Shown: positions 1-13,810 of the stretch, piece by piece
Layout of the letters: the number at the start of each line of letters is the position of its first letter
Numbering within the stretch: position 1 is the first letter of the stretch
From: Paragordius varius
Taxonomy: Eukaryota; Nematomorpha
Direction of reading: 5' to 3'
Assembly (NCBI GenBank): GCA_964247055.1
Contig: OZ176056.1
Coordinates: 9,238,001-9,302,000 of the forward strand
DNA length: 64,000 nt
Program-made: the position numbers and the translations under genes
The notes under the pieces: model-generated
Seen by the model: only the letters and a program-made list of their open reading frames with translations
Databases searched by the model: none
Told to the model about the DNA's origin: nothing

Positions 1-1200
1 CCCAATAACTTTTTAGTGTTTCCAACAATCAAACATATATTTTTATCAATCAAATAATTTTTCCAACAATCAAGTTATGTTGCCCAATAACTTTTTAGTG
101 TTTCCAACAATCAAACATATATTTCTATCAATCAAATAATTTTTCCAACAATCAAAATATGTTGCCCAATAACTTTTTAGTGTTTCCAACAATCAAAGAT
201 ATATTTTTATCAATCAAATAATTTTTCCAACAATCAAAATATGTTGCCCAATAACATTTTAGTGTTTTCAACTATTAAACATATATTTTTATCAATCAAA
301 TTTTTCCAACAATCAAAATAGTTGCCTAATAACTTTTTAGTGTTTTCAACAATCAAACATATATTTTTATCAATCAACTAATTTTTCCACCAATCAAAAT
401 ATGTTGCCCAATAATTTTCAGTGTTTCCAACAATCAAACATATATTTTTATCAATCAAATAATTTTTCCAACAATCAAGTTATGTATTGCCCAATAACTT
501 TTCAGTGTTTCCAACAATCAAACATATATTTTTATCAATCAAATAATTTTTCCAATAATCAAAATATGTTGCCCAATAACTTTTTAGTGTTTCCAACAAT
601 CAAACATATATTTCTATCAATCAAATAATTTTTCCAACAATCAAAATATGTTGCCCAATAACTTTTTAGTGTTTCCAACAATCAAACATATATTTTTATC
701 AATCAAATAATTTTTCCAACAATCAAAATATGTTGCCCAATTTAGTGTTTTCAACTATTAAACATATATTTTTATCAATCAAATTTTTCCAACAATCAAA
801 ATAGTTGCCTAATAACTTTTTAGTGTTTTCAACAAACAAACATATATTTTTATCAATCAAATAATTTTTCCAACAATCAAAATATGTTGCCTAAAAACTT
901 TTTAGTGTTTCCAACAATCAAACATATATTTTCAATCAAATAATTTTTCCAACAATCAAGATATGTTGCCCAATAACTTTTTAGTGTTTCCAACAATCAA
1001 ACCTATATTTTTATCAATCAAATAATTTTTCCAATAATCAAAATATGTTGCCCAATAACTTTTTAGTGTTTTCAACAATCAAACATATATTTTTATCAAT
1101 CAAATAATTTTTCCAACAATCAAGTTATGTTGCCCAATAACTTTTTAGTGTTTCCAACAATCAAACATATATTTTTATCAATCAAATAATTTTTCCAACA
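1..1200 (+). repeat. Satellite domain: left-edge mixed variants
   Basis: This holds standard CCCAATAAC units mixed with rarer ones: ATAGTTGCCTAATAAC (at 318 and 802), a unit lacking part of TTTTATCAATC (near 930) and CAAACCTATATT (near 1000). The pair of units from about 880 to 1020 is a distinctive haplotype that is found again near 56720, 59580 and 63215 at the other end of the window. Confidence 0.8.
83..164 (+). repeat. Representative 82-bp monomer with 41-bp internal half-repeat
   Basis: This is one full unit, given as the reference monomer. Within the usual unit the 13-mer TCCAACAATCAAA occurs twice, at unit positions 21 and 62, exactly 41 bp or half a unit apart and in the same direction. 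Weaker similarity continues in the halves: CAAATAATTTTT in one against CAATAACTTTTT in the other. This suggests the 82-bp unit arose as a dimer of a roughly 41-bp ancestor whose halves then diverged. The 13-mer box is the most conserved part of the array as judged by eye. Whether a protein binds it is unknown. Confidence 0.7.
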
Positions 1201-2167
1201 ATCAAAATATGTTGCCCAATAACTTTTTAGTGTTTCCAACAATCAAACATATATTTTCAACATTCAAATAATTTTTCCAACAATGAAAATATGTTGCCCA
1301 ATAACTTTTTAGTGTTTCCAACAATCAAACATATATTTTTATCAATCAAATAATTTTTCCAATAATCAAAATATGTTGCCTAATAACTTTTTAGTGTTTC
1401 CAAAATCAAACATATATTTTCAACATTCAAATAATTTTTCCAACAATGAAAATATGTTGCCCAATAACTTTTTAGTGTTTCCAACAATCAAACATATATT
1501 TTTATCAATCAAATAATTTTTCCAATAATCAAAATATGTTGCCTAATAACTTTTTAGTGTTTCCAAAATCAAACATATATTTTCAACATTCAAATAATTT
1601 TTCCAACAATGAAAATATGTTGCCCAATAACTTTTTAGTGTTTCCAACAATCAAACATATATTTTTATCAATCAAATAATTTTTCCAACAATCAAGTTAT
1701 GTTGCCCAATAACTTTTTAGTGTTTCCAACAATCAAACATATATTTTTATCAATCAAATAATTTTTCCAACAATCAAAATATGTTGCCCAATAACTTTTT
1801 AGTGTTTCCAACAATCAAACATATATTTTCAACATTCAAATAATTTTTCCAACAATGAAAATATGTTGCCCAATAACTTTTTAGTGTTTCCAACAATCAA
1901 ACATATATTTTTATCAATCAAATAATTTTTCCAATAATCAAAATATGTTGCCTAATAACTTTTTAGTGTTTCCAACAATCAAACATATATTTTCAACATT
2001 CAAATAATTTTTCTAACAATGAAAATATGTTGCCCAATAACTTTTGAGTGTTTCCAACACTCAAACATATATTTTTATCAATCAAATAATTTTTCCAATA
2101 ATCAAAATATGTTGCCCAATAACTTTTTACTGTTTCCAACAATCAAACATATATTTTCAACATTCAG

Positions 2168-3971
2168 ATAATTTTTCCAACAATCAAAATATGTTGCCCA
2201 ATAACTTTTTAGTGTTTCCAACAATCAAACATATATTTTTATCAATCAAATAATTTTTCCAATAATCAAAATATGTTGCCCAATAACTTTTTACTGTTTC
2301 CAACAATCAAACATATATTTTCAACATTCAGATAATTTTTCCAACAATCAAAATATGTTGCCCAATAACTTTTTAGTGTTTCCAACAATCAAACATATAT
2401 TTTTATCAATCAAATAATTTTTCCAATAATCAAAATATGTTGCCCAATAACTTTTTACTGTTTCCAACAATCAAACATATATTTTCAACATTCAGATAAT
2501 TTTTCCAACAATCAAAATATGTTGCCCAATAACTTTTTAGTGTTTCCAACAATCAAACATATATTTTTATCAATCAAATAATTTTTCCAATAATCAAAAT
2601 ATGTTGCCTAATAACTATTTAGTGTTTCCAACAATCAAACATATATTTTCAACATACAAATAATTTTTCCAACAATCAAAATATGTTGCCCAATAACTTT
2701 TTAGTGTTTCCAACAATCAAACATATATTTTCAACATTCAAATAATTTTTCCAACAATCAAAATATGTTGCCCAATAACTTTTTAGTGTTTCCAACAATC
2801 AAACATATATTTTTATCAATCAAATAATTTTTCCAATAATCAAAATATGTTGCCTAATAACTTTTTAGTGTTTCCAACAATCAAACATATATTTTCAACA
2901 TACAAATAATTTTTCCAACAATCAAAATATGTTGCCCAATAACTTTTTAGTGTTTCCAACAATCAAACATATATTTTTATCAATCAAATAATTTTTCCAA
3001 TAATCAAAATATGTTGCCTAATAACTTTTTAGTGTTTCCAACAATCAAACATATATTTTCAACATTCAAATAATTTTTCCAACAATCAAAATATGTTGCC
3101 CAATAACTTTTTAGTGTTTCCAACAATCAAACATATATTTTTATCAATCAAATAATTTTTCCAATAATCAAAATATGTTGCCCAATAACTTTTTACTGTT
3201 TCCAACAATCAAACATATATTTTCAACATTCAGATAATTTTTCCAACAATCAAAATATGTTGCCCAATAACTTTTTAGTGTTTCCAACAATCAAACATAT
3301 ATTTTTATCAATCAAATAATTTTTCCAATAATCAAAATATGTTGCCCAATAACTTTTTACTGTTTCCAACAATCAAACATATATTTTCAACATTCAGATA
3401 ATTTTTCCAACAATCAAAATATGTTGCCCAATAACTTTTTAGTGTTTCCAACAATCAAACATATATTTTTATCAATCAAATAATTTTTCCAATAATCAAA
3501 ATATGTTGCCTAATAACTATTTAGTGTTTCCAACAATCAAACATATATTTTCAACATACAAATAATTTTTCCAACAATCAAAATATGTTGCCCAATAACT
3601 TTTTAGTGTTTCCAACAATCAAACATATATTTTCAACATTCAAATAATTTTTCCAACAATCAAAATATGTTGCCCAATAACTTTTTAGTGTTTCCAACAA
3701 TCAAACATATATTTTTATCAATCAAATAATTTTTCCAATAATCAAAATATGTTGCCTAATAACTTTTTAGTGTTTCCAACAATCAAACATATATTTTCAA
3801 CATACAAATAATTTTTCCAACAATCAAAATATGTTGCCCAATAACTTTTTAGTGTTTCCAACAATCAAACATATATTTTTATCAATCAAATAATTTTTCC
3901 AATAATCAAAATATGTTGCCTAATAACTTTTTAGTGTTTCCAACAATCAAACATATATTTTCAACATTCAA
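2168..3971 (+). repeat. Tandem duplication, 902-bp period (11 monomers)
   Basis: The stretch 2168-3069 is repeated at 3070-3971, and the match runs on to about 4019. Marker variants keep the spacing of 902 bp: CTATTTAG at 2614 and 3516, and TTACTGTTTCC at 2291 and 3193. The period is exactly eleven 82-bp units. A partial third relative with the same order of markers is at about 5388-6130. The region also contains 164-bp dimers in which a TTACTG...CATTCAGATAA unit alternates with a TTTTATCAATC unit (2127, 2291, 2455 and 3193, 3357). Confidence 0.85.
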
Positions 3972-4019
3972 ATAATTTTTCCAACAATCAAAATATGTTG
4001 CCCAATAACTTTTTAGTGT

Positions 4020-7000
4020 AAACAATCAAACATATATTATCAATCAAATAATTTTTAGAACAATCAAAATATGTTGCCTAATAACTTTTTAGTGTTTCCA
4101 ACAATCAAACATATATTTTCAACATTCAAATAATTTTTCTAACAATCAAAATATGTTGCCCAATAACTTTTTAGTGTAAACAATCAAACATATATTATCA
4201 ATCAAATAATTTTTAGAACAATCAAAATATGTTGCCTAATAACTTTTTAGTGTTTCCAACAATCAAACATATATTTTCAACATTCAAATAATTTTTCCAA
4301 CAATGAAAATATGTTGCCCAATAACTTTATAGTGTTTCCAACAATCAAACATATATTTTTATCAATCAAATAATTTTTCCAATAATCAAAATATGTTGCC
4401 TAATAACTTTTTAGTGTATTAACAATCAAACATATATTTTTATCAATCAAATAATTTTTAGAACAATCAAAATATGTTGCCCAATAACTTTTTAGTGTTT
4501 CCAACAAATAAACATATATTTTTATCAATCAAATAATTTTTACAAAAATCAAATTATGTTGCCCAATAACTTTTTAGTGTTTCCAACAATCAAACATATA
4601 TTTTTATCAATCAAATAATTTTTCCAATAATCAAAATATGTTGCCTAATAACTATTTAGTGTTTCCAACAATCAAACATATATTTTTATCAATCAAATAA
4701 TTTTTCCAACAATCAAAATATGTTGCCTAATAAATTTTTACTGTTTCCAACAATCAAACATATATTTTTATCAATCAAATAATTTTTCCAATAATCAAAA
4801 TATGTTGCCTAATAACTTTTTAGTGTATTAACAATCAAACATATATTTTTATCAATCAAATAATTTTTGGAACAATCAAAATATGTTGCCTAATAACTTT
4901 TTAGTGTATTAACAATCAAACATATATTTTTATCAATCAAATAATTTTTACAAAAATCAAAATATGTTGCCCAATAACTTTTTAGTGTTTCCAACAATCA
5001 AACATATATTTTCAACATTCAAATAATTTTTCCAACAATGAAAATATGTTGCCCAATAACTTTTTAGTGTTTCCAACAAATAAACATATATTTTTATCAA
5101 TCAAATAATTTTTACAAAAATCAAAATATGTTGCCCAATAACTTTTTAGTGTTTCCAACAATCAAACATATATTTTTATCAATCAAATAATTTTTCCAAC
5201 AATCAAAATATGTTGCCTAATAAATTTTTACTGTTTCCAACAATCAAACATATATTTTTATCAATCAAATAATTTTTCCAATAATCAAAATATGTTGCCT
5301 AATAACTTTTTAGTGTATTAACAATCAAACATATATTTTTATCAATCAAATAATTTTTGGAACAATCAAAATATGTTGCCCAATAACTTTTGAGTGTTTC
5401 CAACAATCAAACATATATTTTTATCAATCAAATAATTTTTCCAATAATCAAAATATGTTGCCCAATAACTTTTTACTGTTTCCAACAATCAAACATATAT
5501 TTTCAACATTCAGATAATTTTTCCAACAATCAAAATATGTTGCCCAATAACTTTTTAGTGTTTCCAACAATCAAACATATATTTTTATCAATCAAATAAT
5601 TTTTCCAATAATCAAAATATGTTGCCCAATAACTTTTTACTGTTTCCAACAATCAAACATATATTTTCAACATTCAGATAATTTTTCCAACAATCAAAAT
5701 ATGTTGCCCAATAACTTTTTAGTGTTTCCAACAATCAAACATATATTTTTATCAATCAAATAATTTTTCCAATAATCAAAATATGTTGCCTAATAACTAT
5801 TTAGTGTTTCCAACAATCAAACATATATTTTCAACATACAAATAATTTTTCCAACAATCAAAATATGTTGCCCAATAACTTTTTAGTGTTTCCAACAATC
5901 AAACATATATTTTCAACATTCAAATAATTTTTCCAACAATCAAAATATGTTGCCCAATAACTTTTTAGTGTTTCCAACAATCAAACATATATTTTTATCA
6001 ATCAAATAATTTTTCCAATAATCAAAATATGTTGCCTAATAACTTTTTAGTGTTTCCAACAATCAAACATATATTTTCAACATACAAATAATTTTTCCAA
6101 CAATCAAAATATGTTGCCCAATAACTTTTTAGTGTTTCCAACAATCAAACATATATTTTTATCAATCAAATAATTTTTAGAACAATTAAAATATGTTGCC
6201 CAATAACTTTTTAGTGTTTCCAACAATCAAACATATATTTTCAACATTCAAATAATTTTTCTAACAATCAAAATATGTTGCCCAATAACTTTTTAGTGTA
6301 AACAATCAAACATATATTATCAATCAAATAATTTTTAGAACAATCATAATATGTTGCCCAATAACTTTTTAGTGTTTCCAACAATCAAACATATATTTTC
6401 AACATTCAAATAATTTTTCCAACAATGAAAATATGTTGCCCAATAACTTTATAGTGTTTCCAACAATCAAACATATATTTTTATCAAAATATGTTGCCTA
6501 ATAACTTTTTAGTGTATTAACAATCAAACATATATTTTTATCAATCAAATAATTTTTAGAACAATCAAAATATGTTGCCCAATAACTTTTTAGTGTTTCC
6601 AACAAATAAACATATATTTTTATCAATCAAATAATTTTTACAAAAATCAAATTATGTTGCCCAATAACTTTTTAGTGTTTCCAACAATCAAACATATATT
6701 TTTATCAATCAAATAATTTTTCCAATAATCAAAATATGTTGCCTAATAACTATTTAGTGTTTCCAACAATCAAACATATATTTTTATCAATCAAATAATT
6801 TTTCCAACAATCAAAATATGTTGCCTAATAAATTTTTACTGTTTCCAACAATCAAACATATATTTTTATCAATCAAATAATTTTTCCAATAATCAAAATA
6901 TGTTGCCTAATAACTTTTTAGTGTATTAACAATCAAACATATATTTTTATCAATCAAATAATTTTTGGAACAATCAAAATATGTTGCCTAATAACTTTTT

Positions 7001-10000
7001 AGTGTATTAACAATCAAACATATATTTTTATCAATCAAATAATTTTTACAAAAATCAAAATATGTTGCCCAATAACTTTTTAGTGTTTCCAACAATCAAA
7101 CATATATTTTCAACATTCAAATAATTTTTCCAACAATCAAAATATGTTGCCCAATAACTTTTTAGTGTTTCCAACAAATAAACATATATTTTTATCAATC
7201 AAATAATTTTTACAAAAATCAAAATATGTTGCCCAATAACTTTTTAGTGTTTCCAACAATCAAACATATATTTTTATCAATCAAATAATTTTTCCAACAA
7301 TCAAAATATGTTGCCTAATAAATTTTTACTGTTTCCAACAATCAAACATATATTTTTATCAATCAAATAATTTTTCCAATAATCAAAATATGTTGCCTAA
7401 TAACTTTTTAGTGTATTAACAATCAAACATATATTTTTATCAATCAAATAATTTTTGGAACAATCAAAATATGTTGCCTAATAACTTTTTAGTGTATTAA
7501 CAATCAAACATATATTTTTATCAATCAAATAATTTTTACAAAAATCAAAATATGTTGCCCAATAACTTTTTAGTGTTTCCAACAATCAAACATATATTTT
7601 CAACATTCAAATAATTTTTCCAACAATCAAAATATGTTGCCCAATAACTTTATAGTGTTTCCAACAATCAAACATATATTTTTATCAATCAAATAATTTT
7701 TCCAATAATCAAAATATGTTGCCTAATAACTTTTTAGTGTATTAACAATCAAACATATATTTTTATCAATCAAATAATTTTTAAAACAATCAAAATATGT
7801 TGCCCAATAACTTTTTAGTGTTTCCAACAATCAAACATATATTTTTATCAATCAAATAATTTTTACAAAAATCAAAATATGTTGCCCAATAACTTTTTAG
7901 TGTATTAACAATCAAACATATATTTTTATCAATCAAATAATTTTTCCAACAATCAAAATATGTTGCCTAATAAATTTTTACTGTTTCCAACAATCAAACA
8001 TATATTTTTATCAATCAAATAATTTTTCCAATAATCAAAATATGTTGCCTAATAACTTTTTAGTGTATTAACAATCAAACATATATTTTTATCAATCAAA
8101 TAATTTTTGGAACAATCAAAATATGTTGCCTAATAACTTTTTAGTGTATTAACAATCAAACATATATTTTTATCAATCAAATAATTTTTACAAAAATCAA
8201 AATATGTTGCCCAATAACTTTTTAGTGTTTCCAACAATCAAACATATATTTTCAACATTCAAATAATTTTTCCAACAATCAAAATATGTTGCCCAATAAC
8301 TTTATAGTGTTTCCAACAATCAAACATATATTTTTATCAATCAAATAATTTTTCCAATAATCAAAATATGTTGCCTAATAACTTTTTAGTGTATTAACAA
8401 TCAAACATATATTTTTATCAATCAAATAATTTTTAGAACAATCAAAATATGTTGCCCAATAACTTTTTAGTGTTTCCAACAATCAAACATATATTTTTAT
8501 CAATCAAATAATTTTTACAAAAATCAAAATATGTTGCCCAATAACTTTATAGTGTTTCCAACAATCAAACATATATTTTTATCAATCAAATAATTTTTCC
8601 AATAATCAAAATATGTTGCCTAATAACTTTTTAGTGTATTAACAATCAAACATATATTTTTATCAATCAAATAATTTTTAGAACAATCAAAATATGTTGC
8701 CCAATAACTTTTTAGTGTTTCCAACAATCAAACATATATTTTTATCAATCAAATAATTTTTCCAATAATCAAAATATGTTGCCTAATAACTTTTTAGTGT
8801 ATTAACAATTAAACATATATTTTTGTCAATCAAATAATTTTTACAACAATCAAAATAAGTTGCCTAATAACTTTTTAGTATATTAACAATCAAACATATA
8901 TTTTTATCAATCAAATAATTTTTCCAACAATCAAAATATGTTGCCCTATAACTTTTTAGTGTTTCCAACAATCAAACATATATTATCAATCAAATAATTT
9001 TTAGAACAATCAAAATATGTTGCCCAATAACTTTTTAGTGTTTCCAACAATCAAACATATATTTTTATCAATCTAATTTTTCCAACAATCAAAATATGTT
9101 GCCTAATAACTTTTTAGTGTTTCCAACATTCAAACATATATTTTCATCAATCAAATAATTTTAACAATTAAAATATGTTACCGAATAACTTTTTAGTGTT
9201 TCCAACAATCAAACATATATTTTCAACATTCAAATAATTTTTCCAATAATCAAAATATGTTGCCTAATAACTTTTTAGTGTATTAACAATCAAACATATA
9301 TTTTTATCAATCAAATAATTTTTAGAACAATCAAAATATGTTGCCTAATAACTTTTTAGTGTATTAACAATCAAACATATATTTTTATCAATCAAATAAT
9401 TTTTACAAAAATCAAAATATGTTGCCCAATAACTTTTTAGTGTTTTCAACAATCAAACATATATTTTCAACATTCAAATAATTTTTCTAACAATGAAAAT
9501 ATGTTGCCCAATAACTTTTTAGTGTTTCCAACAATCAAACATATATTTTTATCAATCAAATAATTTTTCCAACAATCAAAATATGTTGCCTAATAACTTT
9601 TTAATGTTTTCAACAATTAAACATATATTTTTATCAATCAAATAATTTTTACAAAAATCAAAATATGTTGCCCAATAACTTTTTAGTGTTTCCAACAATC
9701 AAACATATATTTTTATCAATCAAATAATTTTTCCAACAATCAAGCTATGTTGCCCAATAACTTTTAGTGTTTCCAACAATCAAACATATATTTTTATCAA
9801 TCAAATAATTTTTACAACAATCAAAATATGTTGTAACTTTTTAATGTTTTCAACAATTAAACATATATTTTTATCAATCAAATAATTTTTCAACAATCAA
9901 AATATGTTGCCCAATAACATTTTAGTGTTTTCAACAATTAAACATATATTTTTATCAATCAAATAATTTTTAGAACAATTAAAATATGTTGCCCAATAAC

Positions 10001-13000
10001 TTTTTAGTGTTTCCAACAATCAAACATATATTTTCAACATTCAAATAATTTTTCTAACAATAAAAATATGTTGCCCAATAACTTTTTAGTGTTTCCAACA
10101 ATCAAACATATATTTTTATCAATCAAATAATTTTTCCAACAATCAAAATATGTTGCCTAATAACTTTTTAATGTTTTCAACAATTAAACATATATTTTTA
10201 TCAATCAAATAATTTTTAGAACAATTAAAATATGTTGCCCAATAACTTTTTAGTGTTTCCAACAATCAAACATATATTTTCAACATTCAAATAATTTTTC
10301 CAACAATCAAAATATGTTGCCCAATAACTTTTTAGTGTTTCCAACAAATAAACATATATTTTTATCAATCAAATAATTTTTACAAAAATCAAAATATGTT
10401 GCCCAATAACTTTTTAGTGTTTCCAACAATCAAACATATATTTTTATCAATCAAATAATTTTTCCAACAATCAAAATATGTTGCCTAATAAATTTTTACT
10501 GTTTCCAACAATCAAACATATATTTTTATCAATCAAATAATTTTTCCAATAATCAAAATATGTTGCCTAATAACTTTTTAGTGTATTAACAATCAAACAT
10601 ATATTTTTATCAATCAAATAATTTTTGGAACAATCAAAATATGTTGCCTAATAACTTTTTAGTGTATTAACAATCAAACATATATTTTTATCAATCAAAT
10701 AATTTTTACAAAAATCAAAATATGTTGCCCAATAACTTTTTAGTGTTTCCAACAATCAAACATATATTTTCAACATTCAAATAATTTTTCCAACAATCAA
10801 AATATGTTGCCCAATAACTTTATAGTGTTTCCAACAATCAAACATATATTTTTATCAATCAAATAATTTTTCCAATAATCAAAATATGTTGCCTAATAAC
10901 TTTTTAGTGTATTAACAATCAAACATATATTTTTATCAATCAAATAATTTTTAAAACAATCAAAATATGTTGCCCAATAACTTTTTAGTGTTTCCAACAA
11001 TCAAACATATATTTTTATCAATCAAATAATTTTTACAAAAATCAAAATATGTTGCCCAATAACTTTTTAGTGTTTCCAACAATCAAACATATATTTTTAT
11101 CAATCAAATAATTTTTCCAACAATCAAAATATGTTGCCTAATAAATTTTTACTGTTTCCAACAATCAAACATATATTTTTATCAATCAAATAATTTTTCC
11201 AATAATCAAAATATGTTGCCTAATAACTTTTTAGTGTATTAACAATCAAACATATATTTTTATCAATCAAATAATTTTTGGAACAATCAAAATATGTTGC
11301 CTAATAACTTTTTAGTGTATTAACAATCAAACATATATTTTTATCAATCAAATAATTTTTACAAAAATCAAAATATGTTGCCCAATAACTTTTTAGTGTT
11401 TCCAACAATCAAACATATATTTTCAACATTCAAATAATTTTTCCAACAATCAAAATATGTTGCCCAATAACTTTTTAGTGTTTCCAACAATCAAACATAT
11501 ATTTTTATCAATCAAATAATTTTTCCAATAATCAAAATATGTTGCCTAATAACTTTTTAGTGTATTAACAATCAAACATATATTTTTATCAATCAAATAA
11601 TTTTTAGAACAATCAAAATATGTTGCCCAATAACTTTATAGTGTTTCCAACAATCAAACATATATTTTTATCAATCAAATAATTTTTAGAACAATCAAAA
11701 TATGTTGCCCAATAACTTTTTAGTGTTTCCAACAATCAAACATATATTTTTATCAATCAAATAATTTTTCCAATAATCAAAATATGTTGCCTAATAACTT
11801 TTTAGTGTATTAACAATCAAACATATATTTTTATCAATCAAATAATTTTTAGAACAATCAAAATATGTTGCCCAATAACTTTTTAGTGTTTCCAACAATC
11901 AAACATATATTTTTATCAATCAAATAATTTTTACAAAAATCAAAATATGTTGCCCAATAACTTTATAGTGTTTCCAACAATCAAACATATATTTTTATCA
12001 ATCAAATAATTTTTCCAATAATCAAAATATGTTGCCTAATAACTTTTTAGTGTATTAACAATCAAACATATATTTTTATCAATCAAATAATTTTTAGAAC
12101 AATCAAAATATGTTGCCCAATAACTTTTTAGTGTTTCCAACAATCAAACATATATTTTTATCAATCAAATAATTTTTCCAATAATCAAAATATGTTGCCT
12201 AATAACTTTTTAGTGTATTAACAATTAAACATATATTTTTGTCAATCAAATAATTTTTACAACAATCAAAATAAGTTGCCTAATAACTTTTTAGTATATT
12301 AACAATCAAACATATATTTTTATCAATCAAATAATTTTTCCAACAATCAAAATATGTTGCCCTATAACTTTTTAGTGTTTCCAACAATCAAACATATATT
12401 ATCAATCAAATAATTTTTAGAACAATCAAAATATGTTGCCCAATAACTTTTTAGTGTTTCCAACAATCAAACATATATTTTTATCAATCTAATTTTTCCA
12501 ACAATCAAAATATGTTGCCTAATAACTTTTTAGTGTTTCCAACATTCAAACATATATTTTCATCAATCAAATAATTTTAACAATTAAAATATGTTACCAA
12601 ATAACTTTTTAGTGTTTCCAACAATCAAACATATATTTTCAACATTCAAATAATTTTTCCAATAATCAAAATATGTTGCCTAATAACTTTTTAGTGTATT
12701 AACAATCAAACATATATTTTTATCAATCAAATAATTTTTAGAACAATCAAAATATGTTGCCTAATAACTTTTTAGTGTATTAACAATCAAACATATATTT
12801 TTATCAATCAAATAATTTTTACAAAAATCAAAATATGTTGCCCAATAACTTTTTAGTGTTTCCAACAATCAAACATATATTTTCAACATTCAAATAATTT
12901 TTCCAACAATCAAAAAATGTTGCCCAATAACTTTTTAGTGTTTTCAACAATCAAACATATATTTTTATCAATCAAATAATTTTTCCAACAATCAAGCTAT

Positions 13001-13740
13001 GTTGCCCAATAACTTTTAGTGTTTCCAACAATCAAACATATATTTTCAACATTCAAATAATTTTTCCAACAATCAAAAAATGTTGCCCAATAACTTTTTA
13101 GTGTATTAACAATCAAACATATATTTTTATCAATCAAATAATTTTTCCAACAATCAAGCTATGTTGCCCAATAACTTTTAGTGTTTCCAACAATCAAACA
13201 TATATTTTTATCAATCAAATAATTTTTAGAACAATCAAAATATGTTGCCTAATAACTTTTTAGTGTATTAACAATCAAACATATATTTTTATCAATCAAA
13301 TAATTTTTACAAAAATCAAAATATGTTGCCCAATAACTTTTTAGTGTTTCCAACAATCAAACATATATTTTCAACATTCAAATAATTTTTCCAACAATCA
13401 AAAAATGTTGCCCAATAACTTTTTAGTGTATTAACAATCAAACATATATTTTTATCAATCAAATAATTTTTCCAACAATCAAGCTATGTTGCCCAATAAC
13501 TTTTAGTGTTTCCAACAATCAAACATATATTTTTATCAATCAAATAATTTTTCCAACAATCAAGCTATGTTGCCCAATAACTTTTAGTGTTTCCAACAAT
13601 CAAACATATATTTTTATCAATCAAATAATTTTTCAACAATCAAAATATGTTGCCCAATAACATTTTAGTGTTTTCAACAATTAAACATATATTTTTATCA
13701 ATCAAATAATTTTTAGAACAATTAAAATATGTTGCCCAAT
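4020..13740 (+). repeat. Satellite domain: GTGTATTAAC and CAACATTC variants with nested duplications
   Basis: Units in this domain often carry GTGTATTAACAATC in place of GTGTTTCCAACAATC, ATTTTTAGAACAATC or ATTTTTACAAAAATC in the second half, and CAACATTCAAATAA. Blocks are repeated at several scales. TAAATTTTTACTG markers at 4731 and 5221 (490 bp apart) recur at 6829 and 7319 with the same spacing, a displacement of 2098 bp. The stretch around 8530-9470 recurs at about 11946-12886 with a displacement of 3416 bp, shown by TTTTGTCAATC at 8821 and 12237 and GTTACC at 9177 and 12593. One truncated unit is at about 6480. Confidence 0.8.
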
Positions 13741-13810
13741 AACTTTTTAGTGTTTTCTACAATCAAACATATATTTTTATCAATCAAATAATTTTTTCAA
13801 CAATCAAGTT

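Noticed and set aside
83-164. Phased A/T tracts giving intrinsic DNA bending
   Set aside because: The three T5 tracts per unit are spaced 30, 18 and 34 bp apart, which is not a clean multiple of the helical turn, so a bending claim is not supported by inspection.
401-628. Open frame of 75 codons and similar ones at 2044, 5390, 27322, 28610, 28996, 30373, 33685 and 54676
   Set aside because: These are repeat translations of the 82-bp unit; the frame changes with each unit because 82 is not divisible by 3.
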